In this document: piece after piece, positions 1 to 8,102 of the stretch
How the letters are laid out: each line of letters begins with the position of its first letter
Numbering within the stretch: the first letter of the stretch is position 1
From: Pseudomonadota bacterium
GTDB lineage: Bacteria > Pseudomonadota > Gammaproteobacteria > Xanthomonadales > SZUA-38
DNA length: 64,000 nt
Direction: 5' to 3'
Assembly (NCBI GenBank): GCA_039033415.1
Contig: JBCCCR010000008.1
Span: forward strand, 124,001-188,000
Notes under the pieces: generated by a model
What the model was told of the DNA's origin: nothing
What the model saw: the letters and a program-made list of their open reading frames with translations, nothing else
The model's database searches: none
Made by a program: the position numbers and the translations under genes

Positions 1-453
1 TTCTACAACCACTACTTCATGCGCAAATGGCGGCGTTCGCTGCGTCGCAAGCAGAGTCTTTTTCCCCACCACGGCATCGACGACGACCTGCTGAGCGGGG
101 ATATGTACGAACTTACTGACCGGCTCGTCAGCCGATATACCGATTATGAGGGGGCGCCTCCATACTTCGAAGGCTACTCGATCGCCGGCACCAGGCTGGC
201 GAGGCTCCAGGTACCGGCCACGCTGCTGACGGCCGAGGATGACCCGGTCATTCCGGTAGAAGATTTTGATCACCTCAGCCTGCCTTCCCATACTGATATC
301 ATGCGCTACCCCCACGGGGGCCACTGCGGATTTATTCACTCGTGGCGGCTGGAGAGCTGGGCCGTGAAATTTCTCGTACAGCGATTCAATAACGTGATCG
401 GCGACAGCGCGATTGTTGTCCCGGACCACGTCAGGACACACACCGAATCATGA
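1..453 (+). CDS. YheT-like alpha/beta-fold hydrolase, C-terminal part
   Basis: This is the 3' part of a gene cut by the left edge; the frame is open from base 1. The visible 150 residues match the end of the YheT/UPF0017 alpha/beta hydrolase family. An arginine- and lysine-rich stretch (FMRKWRRSLRRK) is followed by a segment ending in the usual acid (TAEDDPVIP) and by a His-containing loop (PHGGHCGF) that would carry the catalytic histidine. The nucleophile serine lies upstream of the window. Family members act on small esters or lipids, but the substrate is rarely known. The stop codon overlaps the next start as ATGA, so the two genes are probably co-translated. Confidence 0.8.
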   Translation, partial: FYNHYFMRKWRRSLRRKQSLFPHHGIDDDLLSGDMYELTDRLVSRYTDYEGAPPYFEGYSIAGTRLARLQVPATLLTAEDDPVIPVEDFDHLSLPSHTDIMRYPHGGHCGFIHSWRLESWAVKFLVQRFNNVIGDSAIVVPDHVRTHTES

Positions 454-2534
454 TTGAACAAGCCATCGCGCTGCATAAGGCGGGCGATATTGAAGCGGCG
501 GAAAAAGCTTACCGTGAGCTGCTGGCGGCGGAGCCGGAGAACTTTGAGGCCCTGCATTTTCTGGCGCTGATTCGCCAGAACGCGGGTGCCCTGGACGAAG
601 CGCTTGATCTGACCGAGAAGGCCATTGAGCTTCAGCCTGAGGTGGGTACCTATCACGCGACCCTGGGCGGCATCCGATATGCTCAAGGTGACCTGCCGGC
701 GGCCCGAGCCAACTTCGAACACGCGCTGAGCCTCAATCCGAATCTGCCTGAGGGTCACAACACGCTCGGCTTCCTGCAGCTGCAGCTGGGTGAGCCGGAG
801 ACGGCGAAAAAAACGCTAAACACGGCCCTGCGACTGGATCCCGATTCGGTCCCGGTGCACGCAAACCTGGCTCAGGTAGCCCTCGCCCTCGGGCGCGTCG
901 ACGAGGCGGTAAACCTCTGTCAGCGCGCTCTGTCCATAGATCCGAAAAGCCTGCCGGCCCGGGCGACGCTGGCCGAAGCCCTGCTGGCGCAAGGCGCGTT
1001 TGCGATCGCTGAACAAGCCTTTCGAACCTGCCTGACCGAACGCCCCGGCGTGCCGGCCTGGCAAGCTGGGCTGGCGAACACGCTCGTCGCCCAGCAGCGG
1101 GCCGAGGAAGCGCGCGCGGTGACCCATGAGGGACTGGCGAATCATCCCCGGAACCCCATTCTTCGGGCAGCTGCCGGCCACGCGGCGCTGGCGCTTTCGC
1201 ACTGGCACGATGCCGCCGACCATTTTCAGCAGTCCCTGCTGGTCCGCCCGGGACATCACGCCACGATCGAAGGACTTGGCGATGCGCTGTGGGCCCGAGG
1301 CGAGCTTGATCAGGCGCGGCAGTGTTTCGAAGCCGTGCCGACGCCGGCGAGTCGGGTCAAAGCCCTGTCGGTCGCCGCTGAACTCGGCGATGCTGAAGCG
1401 GCGACGGCTGGCCTGAGCCAGTTGCTGGCAGAAAACCCGGGCGACTCGGGAGTGAGTCTCGCGCTGGCCTCGGTGCAGGCGGCGGGAGACGATTTAAACG
1501 CGGCGCTCGCAACAGCGGAAAGCAGCCTCGGCACTGACGGTGCCGACGGCGCCGAGGTGCCGCGCAATGCGGTGGCCCTGCTGGCGGCCGAATTGGCGCT
1601 GAAGCTCAAACAACCCGAGCGTGCGGTCGGCGCTCTAAGACACTTTGCCGCCAATCGTTCTAGCGATCGCGACGGAGCGCTGGCCCGGGAGTTTGAGGCG
1701 CGCGCTATGGACCAGGCCGGGGACTACGCGGCGGCCGCTACGGCTTTTCAGGGCGTGACGCGGGAAGTCCATATCGCGCCGGTCAGCCTGCCGGCGTCAG
1801 AGCTTCCGCCGGCGCCGGAAAGCCCCATCGACGATGGTCGCGAGCCGCCGGTAGTGGTCACCGGTTCACCCGGCAGCGGCGTCAACCTGCTCGCCAGGAT
1901 GCTGGCCGGCGGGCAGCACTTTGACGTGCTCGAAGACCGATTCATCGAGCCAGGCCAGCGCCGGGATTTTCTGGACTCGAGCGCTGAGCGGCGCCGCGGA
2001 AAACGCTCGCCCGAGGAACAGCACCGGTTAGAGCGCCGGGCGTACTGGAACGCGGCTGAGCGTCGTCGCGACCACATCGAAGGACGCGTGCTTGCCCTGG
2101 ATGTGGTCCCCATGACTCAGGCTCGCATAGGCGCGCTGGCGAGCTATTTCCCCGGCGCAACCGTCATCCTTGCCGTGCGCCATCCCGCAGATCTGCTGCT
2201 TCATGCAAGGACGCTGGGGTGGCGTGAGGGCTTGATCAGCGCCGACACGCTTCTGAATTTTTATCGGAGTGTGCTGGACGTCGAGGGCGTGACGCTGCTG
2301 CCGGTGAACGTCGGCGATCTGCCGGCGGCTGCGGATGGGATGGCGGACGCGCTGGCCGAGCCGCTGGCACCGCTGACCGCCCGCTATGAGATCACCCTGG
2401 CTGGCGTCGGCCGTAGCCTGGACAGCCGCTTCACCGATCATCATCTGCCCAACGGCCAGCATCAGCACTACCGCGAAAACCTTGCCCTGCTGAATCCGTC
2501 CCTGAGCCAGCTGGCGGGCGATCTGGGTTTCTGA
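450..2534 (+). CDS. TPR-repeat protein with C-terminal sulfotransferase-like domain
   Basis: A 694-residue protein. Roughly residues 1-400 are consecutive tetratricopeptide repeats, with recurring A-x-x-x-Y/F-x-x-A-L and P-x-x-x-x-A-x-x-x-L spacing. Around residues 467-480 is a glycine-rich loop, VVVTGSPGSGVNLL, shaped like the PAPS 5'-phosphosulfate loop of sulfotransferases (usually G-x-P-R-S-G-T-T-L-L). Near residue 575, AVRHPADLLL resembles the 3'-phosphate-binding strand with its conserved Arg. This matches the known TPR/sulfotransferase architecture, whose acceptors are generally unknown. The usual Arg in the first loop is Gly here, so activity is not assured. It starts inside the stop of the upstream hydrolase. 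A short GC hairpin (2535-2549) follows its stop. Confidence 0.75.
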   Translation: MIEQAIALHKAGDIEAAEKAYRELLAAEPENFEALHFLALIRQNAGALDEALDLTEKAIELQPEVGTYHATLGGIRYAQGDLPAARANFEHALSLNPNLPEGHNTLGFLQLQLGEPETAKKTLNTALRLDPDSVPVHANLAQVALALGRVDEAVNLCQRALSIDPKSLPARATLAEALLAQGAFAIAEQAFRTCLTERPGVPAWQAGLANTLVAQQRAEEARAVTHEGLANHPRNPILRAAAGHAALALSHWHDAADHFQQSLLVRPGHHATIEGLGDALWARGELDQARQCFEAVPTPASRVKALSVAAELGDAEAATAGLSQLLAENPGDSGVSLALASVQAAGDDLNAALATAESSLGTDGADGAEVPRNAVALLAAELALKLKQPERAVGALRHFAANRSSDRDGALAREFEARAMDQAGDYAAAATAFQGVTREVHIAPVSLPASELPPAPESPIDDGREPPVVVTGSPGSGVNLLARMLAGGQHFDVLEDRFIEPGQRRDFLDSSAERRRGKRSPEEQHRLERRAYWNAAERRRDHIEGRVLALDVVPMTQARIGALASYFPGATVILAVRHPADLLLHARTLGWREGLISADTLLNFYRSVLDVEGVTLLPVNVGDLPAAADGMADALAEPLAPLTARYEITLAGVGRSLDSRFTDHHLPNGQHQHYRENLALLNPSLSQLAGDLGF

Positions 2535-2569
2535 GGCGGCGGGGCCGCCAAACCATTGAGGTAACGACT

Positions 2570-3703
2570 ATGAATTTTCGACTTAAGCCTCTCGGCGGCG
2601 CCGCACTGCTGGCGCTCAGTAGCGTCGGCATCGACGCGGTGGCGCGCGACCTGCCGCTCGACCGCCTGTCCCTGCCTGAGGGGTTTTCCGTAGAACTGTT
2701 TGCGGACGACGTGCCCAACGCGCGTGCCATGACTCGCGGCGATCGGGGAACGCTGTTTGTGGGCTCACGCAAGGCGGGCAAAGTCTACGCTGTGGTCGAC
2801 AAAGATGGTGATCACCGCGCGGATGAGGTCTTTACGATCGCCAGTGGCCTGAAGCTCCCGAGCGGTATCGCGTTTCGCGACGGCGCCCTGTTTGTCGGTG
2901 CGGTGAGCACCGTGTATCGGCTGGACGATATCGAGTCGCGGCTGGACAATCCGCCGACGCCGGTGGTGGTCACCGACCAATTTCCTTCCGAAACGCACCA
3001 CGGCTGGAAATATTTGGGCTTTGGCCCTGATGGCAAACTCTACGTGCCGGTTGGCGCTCCCTGTAACGTCTGCCTCGAAGACGGTTACGCGGAGATCAAG
3101 CGCATGGACCCGGACGGCTCTAACGTTGAGACGGTGGCGCAGGGGGTTCGCAATTCGGTCGGATTTGACTGGCACCCGCAAACCGGAGAGCTGTGGTTCA
3201 CCGACAACGGGCGCGACATGATGGGGGACGACGTGCCGCCCTGTGAGCTCAATCACCTGGCTCAGCCCGGTCAGCATTTTGGCTTTCCGTTCTGCCACGG
3301 TGGAAACGTGGCGGATCCGGAGTTTGGTGAGCAGGCAGCCTGCAGCGAGTTTCGTCCGCCGGCTGCGCGGCTTGGCGCCCACGTGGCGCCGCTGGGCATG
3401 AAGTTTTATGTCGGCAGCCAGTTTCCCGCGGAGTACCGGGAGCAGATCCTGATTGCGGAGCACGGCTCGTGGAACCGGAGCAAGAAAAGCGGTTATCGCC
3501 TGACGTTAGCCCGCCTGGACGGCGACGAGGTGACGAGCTACGAAGTGTTCGCCAGCGGCTGGCTGGGGGACGACGAGAGCGTCTGGGGTCGACCGGCTGA
3601 TCTGCTGGTCTGGGACGATGGGTCGCTCCTGGTGTCGGACGACAGCGCCGGCGTCATCTACCGCATTTATTACGAGGGTTCACAGACACCGATCGCACCC
3701 TAG
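2570..3703 (+). CDS. Secreted PQQ-dependent sorbosone dehydrogenase-like protein
   Basis: A 377-residue protein with a short signal peptide (cleavage probably near A-V-A-R-D, residues 22-26), then a beta-propeller of the glucose/sorbosone dehydrogenase type. Diagnostic stretches are HHGWKYLGFGPDGKLYVPVG, followed by APCNVC, then GVRNSVGFDWHPQTGELWFT and IAEHGSWNRS. Family members oxidise sugars or aldoses with PQQ and calcium in the periplasm; the substrate here is not predictable. A GAGGTAA ribosome site lies 6 bases before the ATG. It follows the TPR gene by 35 bases and may be co-transcribed. A second, distant member of the superfamily lies at 40101-41312. Confidence 0.8.
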   Translation: MNFRLKPLGGAALLALSSVGIDAVARDLPLDRLSLPEGFSVELFADDVPNARAMTRGDRGTLFVGSRKAGKVYAVVDKDGDHRADEVFTIASGLKLPSGIAFRDGALFVGAVSTVYRLDDIESRLDNPPTPVVVTDQFPSETHHGWKYLGFGPDGKLYVPVGAPCNVCLEDGYAEIKRMDPDGSNVETVAQGVRNSVGFDWHPQTGELWFTDNGRDMMGDDVPPCELNHLAQPGQHFGFPFCHGGNVADPEFGEQAACSEFRPPAARLGAHVAPLGMKFYVGSQFPAEYREQILIAEHGSWNRSKKSGYRLTLARLDGDEVTSYEVFASGWLGDDESVWGRPADLLVWDDGSLLVSDDSAGVIYRIYYEGSQTPIAP

Positions 3704-3916
3704 TAGGGTGTTGAATAAGCCATCCATGGCCCATGGTTACGATGATGGCAACGACGCCAAATGGAAAATGCGATTTTCACTTGGCTCACATTTTCGATAG
3801 CTGGCAGTCATCGAAAGTGCCGGCACATCCGTGTGCCGGACGACGGGCGTTGAAAAACACGGTTTTTCAATTGACTGCTAGCATACCGGCCCCCTTTATT
3901 AGAGACCGCTAAGACC
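3704..3916. other. Intergenic region with three hairpins before uppP
   Basis: No gene is seen. Three inverted repeats are present: GAAAAT/ATTTTC (3764-3778), CCGGCACA/TGTGCCGG (3820-3839, 8-bp perfect stem, 4-base loop) and TTGAAAAA/TTTTTCAA (3850-3870, 8-bp stem). The last two could end transcription of the upstream gene or shape the leader of uppP. There is no clean T-run directly after a GC stem, so a standard intrinsic terminator is not assured. Confidence 0.5.
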
Positions 3917-4705
3917 ATGGACGTCTGGCAAATCCTGCTGCTGGCCCTGGTCCAGGGGCTGACCGAGTTTCTGCCCGTTTCCAGCTCGGCCCACCTGATA
4001 CTGGCCAACCGACTGTTCGGCTGGGCCGATCAGGGGCTGGCCATGGACGTGGCGGTTCACGTCGGCTCGCTGCTGGCGGTCGTGGGCTATTTTCGTCGCG
4101 ACCTCCTCGCCATGCTGAGCGGTGGCTCCTCGCCGGCATTCCCGGAGTTTCCGGCGCGGTCGCTGGCGATTTGGCTGGTTCTGGTCACCGTGCCGCTGGT
4201 GGTTCTCGGTGTGCTGTTCGCTGACGTCATCGGCACCGAGCTTCGGCGGATCGAGGTGATCGGCGCTGCGTCGATCGTGTTTGGTCTGGTCCTTTGGCTT
4301 GCTGATCGCTGGGGCCGCCGCAGCGACACCCGGGTTAAGCCCGCGGCGATGATCAGCATGGGTCTGGCGCAAGCGCTGGCCCTTATCCCCGGCACCTCCC
4401 GCTCCGGCATCACCATGAGCGCAGGGCTGGCTGCTGGGCTGGATCGCCAGACCGCCAGCCGCTTCGCTTTTCTGATGGCTATTCCAGCCCTGGGGTCCGC
4501 CGGGGTTTACAGTGCCTGGGACCTGCTGTCTTCCGGCCAGGATCCCCACCTGGGAGAATTTGCCCTGGCGGTGGCGGCCTCGGCCGTCGGCGCGTGGGTT
4601 TGCATCGACGCGTTTCTACGCCTGGTTGGGCGGCTCGGCATGCTGCCGTTTGTCATCTATCGCGTTGCGCTGGGCGTGTTCCTGCTGGTGCTGGCCGCCA
4701 CCTGA
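3917..4705 (+). CDS. uppP: Undecaprenyl-diphosphatase
   Basis: A 262-residue polytopic membrane protein of the BacA/UppP family. It removes the terminal phosphate of undecaprenyl pyrophosphate to recycle the lipid carrier for peptidoglycan and other envelope polymers. Signature segments are present: [13 protein letters not shown] near the N-terminus and PGTSRSG in the middle, both lining the active site at the outer membrane face. Length and hydrophobic pattern are typical. Loss or overexpression is linked to bacitracin sensitivity or resistance. It stands alone between the hairpin region and the glnA promoter. Confidence 0.95.
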   Translation: MDVWQILLLALVQGLTEFLPVSSSAHLILANRLFGWADQGLAMDVAVHVGSLLAVVGYFRRDLLAMLSGGSSPAFPEFPARSLAIWLVLVTVPLVVLGVLFADVIGTELRRIEVIGAASIVFGLVLWLADRWGRRSDTRVKPAAMISMGLAQALALIPGTSRSGITMSAGLAAGLDRQTASRFAFLMAIPALGSAGVYSAWDLLSSGQDPHLGEFALAVAASAVGAWVCIDAFLRLVGRLGMLPFVIYRVALGVFLLVLAAT

Positions 4706-4771
4706 CACCGAGGCTACCCGGAGTGTTCAGCGGTTCGAACCTCCATCATCTGTCGTCACTTGTCCTGCCGA

Positions 4772-4801
4772 ATTGGTGCGTTCTATGCATTTCGCACCAA
4801 T
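4772..4801. promoter_or_regulatory. Inverted ATTGGTGCG/CGCACCAAT upstream of glnA
   Basis: Two 9-base arms, ATTGGTGCG (4772-4780) and CGCACCAAT (4793-4801), face each other across 12 bases. Each arm contains the GGTGC/GCACC core of an NtrC half-site, and they lie just upstream of the strong NtrC site. They may be weaker, additional enhancer half-sites that help NtrC oligomerise. The spacing is unlike the standard site, so this is an inference. Confidence 0.45.
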
Positions 4802-4805
4802 ATAA

Positions 4806-4822
4806 TGCACAATATTGGTGCA
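4806..4822. promoter_or_regulatory. NtrC enhancer site
   Basis: TGCACAATATTGGTGCA matches the well-known NtrC recognition sequence (GCAC-N7-GTGC dyad, closely like the enterobacterial glnA site). Its centre is about 84 bases before the predicted start point of the sigma-54 promoter, a usual enhancer distance. The NtrC gene itself lies at 8102-9493. Confidence 0.85.
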
Positions 4823-4871
4823 ATCTGAGGTTCTATCGAGCCACAGCGGTGCGTTTACGGGCCTTTTGCCG

Positions 4872-4887
4872 TGGCACGCGCCTTGCT
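4872..4887 (+). promoter_or_regulatory. Sigma-54 promoter of glnA
   Basis: TGGCACGCGCCTTGCT is an exact match to the RpoN consensus TGGCACG-N4-TTGCW. The invariant GG and GC lie at 4873-4874 and 4885-4886, ten bases apart. Transcription would begin near 4897, about 60 bases before the glnA ATG. With the NtrC site upstream, this indicates nitrogen-limitation control of glutamine synthetase. Confidence 0.9.
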
Positions 4888-4959
4888 TCATCTCATCGGA
4901 TACTTCCACAGCACGCCCCCCATCGGGGCCGCCCGATTTCCAAACACGAGGAGAACTTT

Positions 4960-6375
4960 ATGGTCATGGCTGGCGAAGACGTCATTAAAAAAATCAAAGA
5001 TGAAGAGATTGCGTTCGTAGATCTGCGCTTTTGCGACAGCAAAGGTAAAGAGCAGCACGTGACCGTTCCCGCCGGCGTGGTGGACGAAGACCTTTTTGAG
5101 GAAGGCAAGATGTTCGACGGTTCGTCGATCGCCGGCTGGAAGGGCATCAACGAGTCCGACATGATTCTTATGCCCGAGGCCGACACGGCGGTACTGGACC
5201 CGTTTGCTGATGAGCTCACCCTGAATCTCCGCTGCGACGTCCTCGAGCCCGCTACGATGCAGGGCTACACCCGTTGCCCTCGATCCACCGCCAAGCGGGC
5301 CGAAGCTTTTCTGAAGTCGTCCGGTATCGCGGACACGGCCTACTTCGGTCCGGAGCCCGAGTTTTTCGTCTTCGACGACGTGAAATGGAGCAACGAAATG
5401 CACGGGTGTTCCTACCTCATCGACTCTGAGGAAGGTGCCTGGGCGACCAACAAGGACTACCCCGACGGCAACATGGGCCATCGGCCGGGCGTCAAGGGCG
5501 GCTATTTTCCGGTCCCGCCCGTGGATTCGCTCCACGATATGCGTAGCGCTATGTGCCTGACGCTGGAAGCGATGGGTGTGCCGGTTGAGGTCCACCACCA
5601 CGAGGTCGCCACCGGCGGCCAGTGTGAGATTGGCACGGCGTTCAACACGCTGACCACCCGCGCGGATCAGAATATGATTCTCAAGTACGTGGTCCACAAC
5701 GTGGCGCACGGCTTCGGCAAAACCGCCACCTTCATGCCCAAGCCGCTGGTCGACGACAACGGCAGCGGCATGCACGTGCACCAGTCCATCGCCAAAGACG
5801 GTCAGAACCTGATGTCGGGTGAAGGGTACGGCGGCCTGTCTGATACCGCGATTCACTACATCGGCGGAATTTTCAAGCATGCGCGGGCGATCAACGCCTT
5901 TGCGAACGCCTCCACCAACAGCTACAAGCGTCTGGTGCCTGGCTTTGAAGCGCCCGTGCTGCTGGCCTACTCGGCCCGCAACCGCTCCGCTTCGATTCGG
6001 ATCCCGTACGTGTCCAGCCCGAAGGCCCGCCGCATTGAGGTCCGATTCGGCGACTCCTGCGGCAATCCGTACTACACCTTTGCCGCCATGCTGATGGCCG
6101 GCCTCGACGGCATTCGCAATCAGATCCATCCGGGTGAGCCGATGGATAAGGACCTGTACGACCTGCCGCCGGAAGAGGAAGAGTCTATCGCGACGGTCTG
6201 CCATTCGCTGGATCAGGCGCTGGCCTCGCTGGACGCCGACCGCGACTTCCTGAAGGCTGGGGACGTCTTCAGTGACGACCTGATCGACGGCTACATCGAC
6301 CTCAAGATGGAAGAGGTCACGACGCTGCGTAAGAGCACGCATCCGGTCGAAATGGCGCTGTACTACTCGCTTTAA
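4960..6375 (+). CDS. glnA: Glutamine synthetase, type I
   Basis: A 471-residue GS-I enzyme that condenses glutamate and ammonia with ATP; it is the main ammonia-assimilation step. Signature segments include [26 protein letters not shown] and NRSASIRIP. Tyr400 in [10 protein letters not shown] is the expected adenylylation site, so activity should be tuned by GlnE. The ATG at 4960 is chosen because AGGAG lies 6-8 bases upstream and the protein begins like its relatives ([17 protein letters not shown]). A longer open frame upstream runs through the promoter and is not coding. It is driven by the sigma-54 promoter at 4872-4887. Confidence 0.97.
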   Translation: MVMAGEDVIKKIKDEEIAFVDLRFCDSKGKEQHVTVPAGVVDEDLFEEGKMFDGSSIAGWKGINESDMILMPEADTAVLDPFADELTLNLRCDVLEPATMQGYTRCPRSTAKRAEAFLKSSGIADTAYFGPEPEFFVFDDVKWSNEMHGCSYLIDSEEGAWATNKDYPDGNMGHRPGVKGGYFPVPPVDSLHDMRSAMCLTLEAMGVPVEVHHHEVATGGQCEIGTAFNTLTTRADQNMILKYVVHNVAHGFGKTATFMPKPLVDDNGSGMHVHQSIAKDGQNLMSGEGYGGLSDTAIHYIGGIFKHARAINAFANASTNSYKRLVPGFEAPVLLAYSARNRSASIRIPYVSSPKARRIEVRFGDSCGNPYYTFAAMLMAGLDGIRNQIHPGEPMDKDLYDLPPEEEESIATVCHSLDQALASLDADRDFLKAGDVFSDDLIDGYIDLKMEEVTTLRKSTHPVEMALYYSL

Positions 6376-6384
6376 GGTCCTGGC

Positions 6385-6416
6385 GGGCGGATCGGACCTT
6401 AACGTTCGATCCGCCC
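6385..6416 (+). terminator. Hairpin after glnA
   Basis: A 10-bp perfect stem (6385-6394 with 6407-6416, GGGCGGATCG and its complement) lies 10 bases after the glnA stop. There is no T-run, so it may be an attenuator or an mRNA 3'-stabilising structure that lowers read-through into the DUF4124 and ntrBC genes, rather than a full terminator. Confidence 0.5.
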
Positions 6417-6461
6417 TGCGGGCGTTACAATAAAGGGTATCCGATGTGGAGAAGTTGTCCC

Positions 6462-7001
6462 ATGAGAACCTTGATTATGTGTATCGCTGGCACAGTCCTG
6501 CTTTTCGCCCTGAACGCCGCAATGGCTCAGGCCATCTACAAGACGGTGGACGCCGACGGCAACGTGACCTATACCGACCAGCCGCCCAATCCGGAGGCCC
6601 AGCCGATGGATCTTCCGCCGATTACGGTTGCTGATCCTTATGAAGCGCGAGCCAACCGCTCGGCCAAGAACGATGAGCCTGTGGAGGAGCTGGTCCCCTA
6701 CGCCGACTTTCGTCTGCTCAGTCCAACCCAGGAAGAGCACTTCTGGGGCACCGGCGGTACGTTTACCGCTCAGGTCGCCTCGAGCCAGCCTCTGGCGCGT
6801 GGCCACCTCGTCCAGTTTTATCTCGACGGCAGCCTGGCCGGCACCGGTACCGGCAACTTTCTGGAGTTCACCAACATCGACCGCGGCGAACATCGCATCC
6901 GCGCTGAGATCACCACGCCCAGCGGCGAGATCCTGGCCCGCACCGAAGACGTGGTGTTTTTTATGCGCCAGCAGACCGTCATCAACCGGTCCCGCAACTA
7001 G
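6462..7001 (+). CDS. DUF4124-domain exported protein
   Basis: A 179-residue protein with a signal peptide ending near AMAQA, followed directly by the DUF4124 motif (IYKTVDADGNVTYTDQPP, about residues 23-41). That module is common in gammaproteobacterial periplasmic proteins of unknown role. The C-terminal half looks like an immunoglobulin-like beta domain (HLVQFYLDGSLAGTG, REIRAEITT-like strands). The start at 6462 is preferred over an in-frame ATG at 6444 because GGAGAAG (6448-6454) sits 7 bases before it and the signal peptide then begins MRTLIMC. DUF4124 genes often sit between glnA and ntrBC in this group. No function is known. Confidence 0.8.
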   Translation: MRTLIMCIAGTVLLFALNAAMAQAIYKTVDADGNVTYTDQPPNPEAQPMDLPPITVADPYEARANRSAKNDEPVEELVPYADFRLLSPTQEEHFWGTGGTFTAQVASSQPLARGHLVQFYLDGSLAGTGTGNFLEFTNIDRGEHRIRAEITTPSGEILARTEDVVFFMRQQTVINRSRN

Positions 7002-7022
7002 GTTCATATTCTTGGGGAGCTG

Positions 7023-8102
7023 GTGCTGACAGTCCGATCCGCATTGAAGGAGCAGACCGCCTCGGGCCCTGCCGATCCGCCCCCGTCGCTGGATGAACTG
7101 TCGCTCGCGGTCCTGCTCATCGATCAGGACTTGCGGCTGCGCTACCTCAACGAGGCGGCGATTGGCTGTGCCGGCCAGAACCCTGCCCTGGGCACTCCGC
7201 TGGAGAGTATCGGGCCGCTCGGCGAGCTGCTCTTGCCTTCCGCGCGCCGCGCCATGGCCCAACGCGAAATCATCATCCAGGGTTTCAGCCCTGAATCATC
7301 CAGCCACATGAATCAGGCTTACGACGTGGCCTTCACCCCGACCACGTCGCCTGGTCGCGGGTCCGAGCCCGGCGAGGATCGGCTGCGCATCGAAATGATG
7401 CCTCTGGCGGGGCGCGCGGAATACGACCAGAGCCTCAAGGAGCGCTGGCGCCAGGAGGCTCTGGGTCGTTTCACCCGCTCGCTGGCCCACGAAATCAAGA
7501 ACCCGCTGGGCGGGATGCGCGGTGCGGCCCAGCTACTGGAATCTCAGGTCGACCCCGGCCTGCATGAGTACACCAAAATTATCGTGGCTGAGGTGGATAG
7601 GCTGGCCCGGCTGGTCGACAACCTGCAGTCGCGCCGCGGCGGCGGTCAGCACCAGCGGCTGAACATCTACCGACCGCTGGAGCGGGTTTGTCAGCTTCTT
7701 CGCGCCCAGTATCCCGACCTCGACCTGGTGCGCGACTACGACCCCTCAGTCCCGCGCCTGACCGGCGACATGGATATGCTGGTCCAGGGCTTCCTGAATA
7801 TCGCCATCAACGCCGTGCAGGCGGGCGCGAGCTGTATCACCCTTCGCACCCGAGTCAAGCGGGGCGTGGCGTTACCCGACGGGCGCAGCCGCTCGGCCCT
7901 GGCGGTTGAGGTGCAGGACAACGGCCCCGGCGTGCCAGAGGATCTGCAGGCGATGCTTTTTGTCCCGCTGGTTTCCGGCTCTGACGGCTCGGGCATGGGG
8001 CTGACCATCGCGCAGCGCGTGGCCCACCAGCATGGCGGGATCGTGCGGCTGGCCGGCGCCGGCAACCCAACAACCATGCAGTGGCTGTTCCCGCTCCCGT
8101 GA
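7023..8102 (+). CDS. glnL: Nitrogen regulation sensor kinase NtrB
   Basis: A 359-residue cytoplasmic sensor. It has an N-terminal PAS-like region (about 25-130), a HisKA dimerisation helix with the phosphorylated His156 in SLAHEIKNPLGG, and a HATPase domain with the N-box NIAINAVQAG and glycine boxes DNGPGVPEDL and GSGMGLTIA. NtrB phosphorylates NtrC under nitrogen limitation and, bound to PII, dephosphorylates it. Translation starts at a GTG with GGGGAG about 5 bases upstream. The stop TGA overlaps the ntrC ATG by one base (TGATG), which implies translational coupling. Confidence 0.93.
   Translation: MLTVRSALKEQTASGPADPPPSLDELSLAVLLIDQDLRLRYLNEAAIGCAGQNPALGTPLESIGPLGELLLPSARRAMAQREIIIQGFSPESSSHMNQAYDVAFTPTTSPGRGSEPGEDRLRIEMMPLAGRAEYDQSLKERWRQEALGRFTRSLAHEIKNPLGGMRGAAQLLESQVDPGLHEYTKIIVAEVDRLARLVDNLQSRRGGGQHQRLNIYRPLERVCQLLRAQYPDLDLVRDYDPSVPRLTGDMDMLVQGFLNIAINAVQAGASCITLRTRVKRGVALPDGRSRSALAVEVQDNGPGVPEDLQAMLFVPLVSGSDGSGMGLTIAQRVAHQHGGIVRLAGAGNPTTMQWLFPLP

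Noticed and set aside
4594-4959. Upstream extension of glnA
   Set aside because: It passes through the NtrC site and sigma-54 promoter. The protein from ATG 4960 has the family length.
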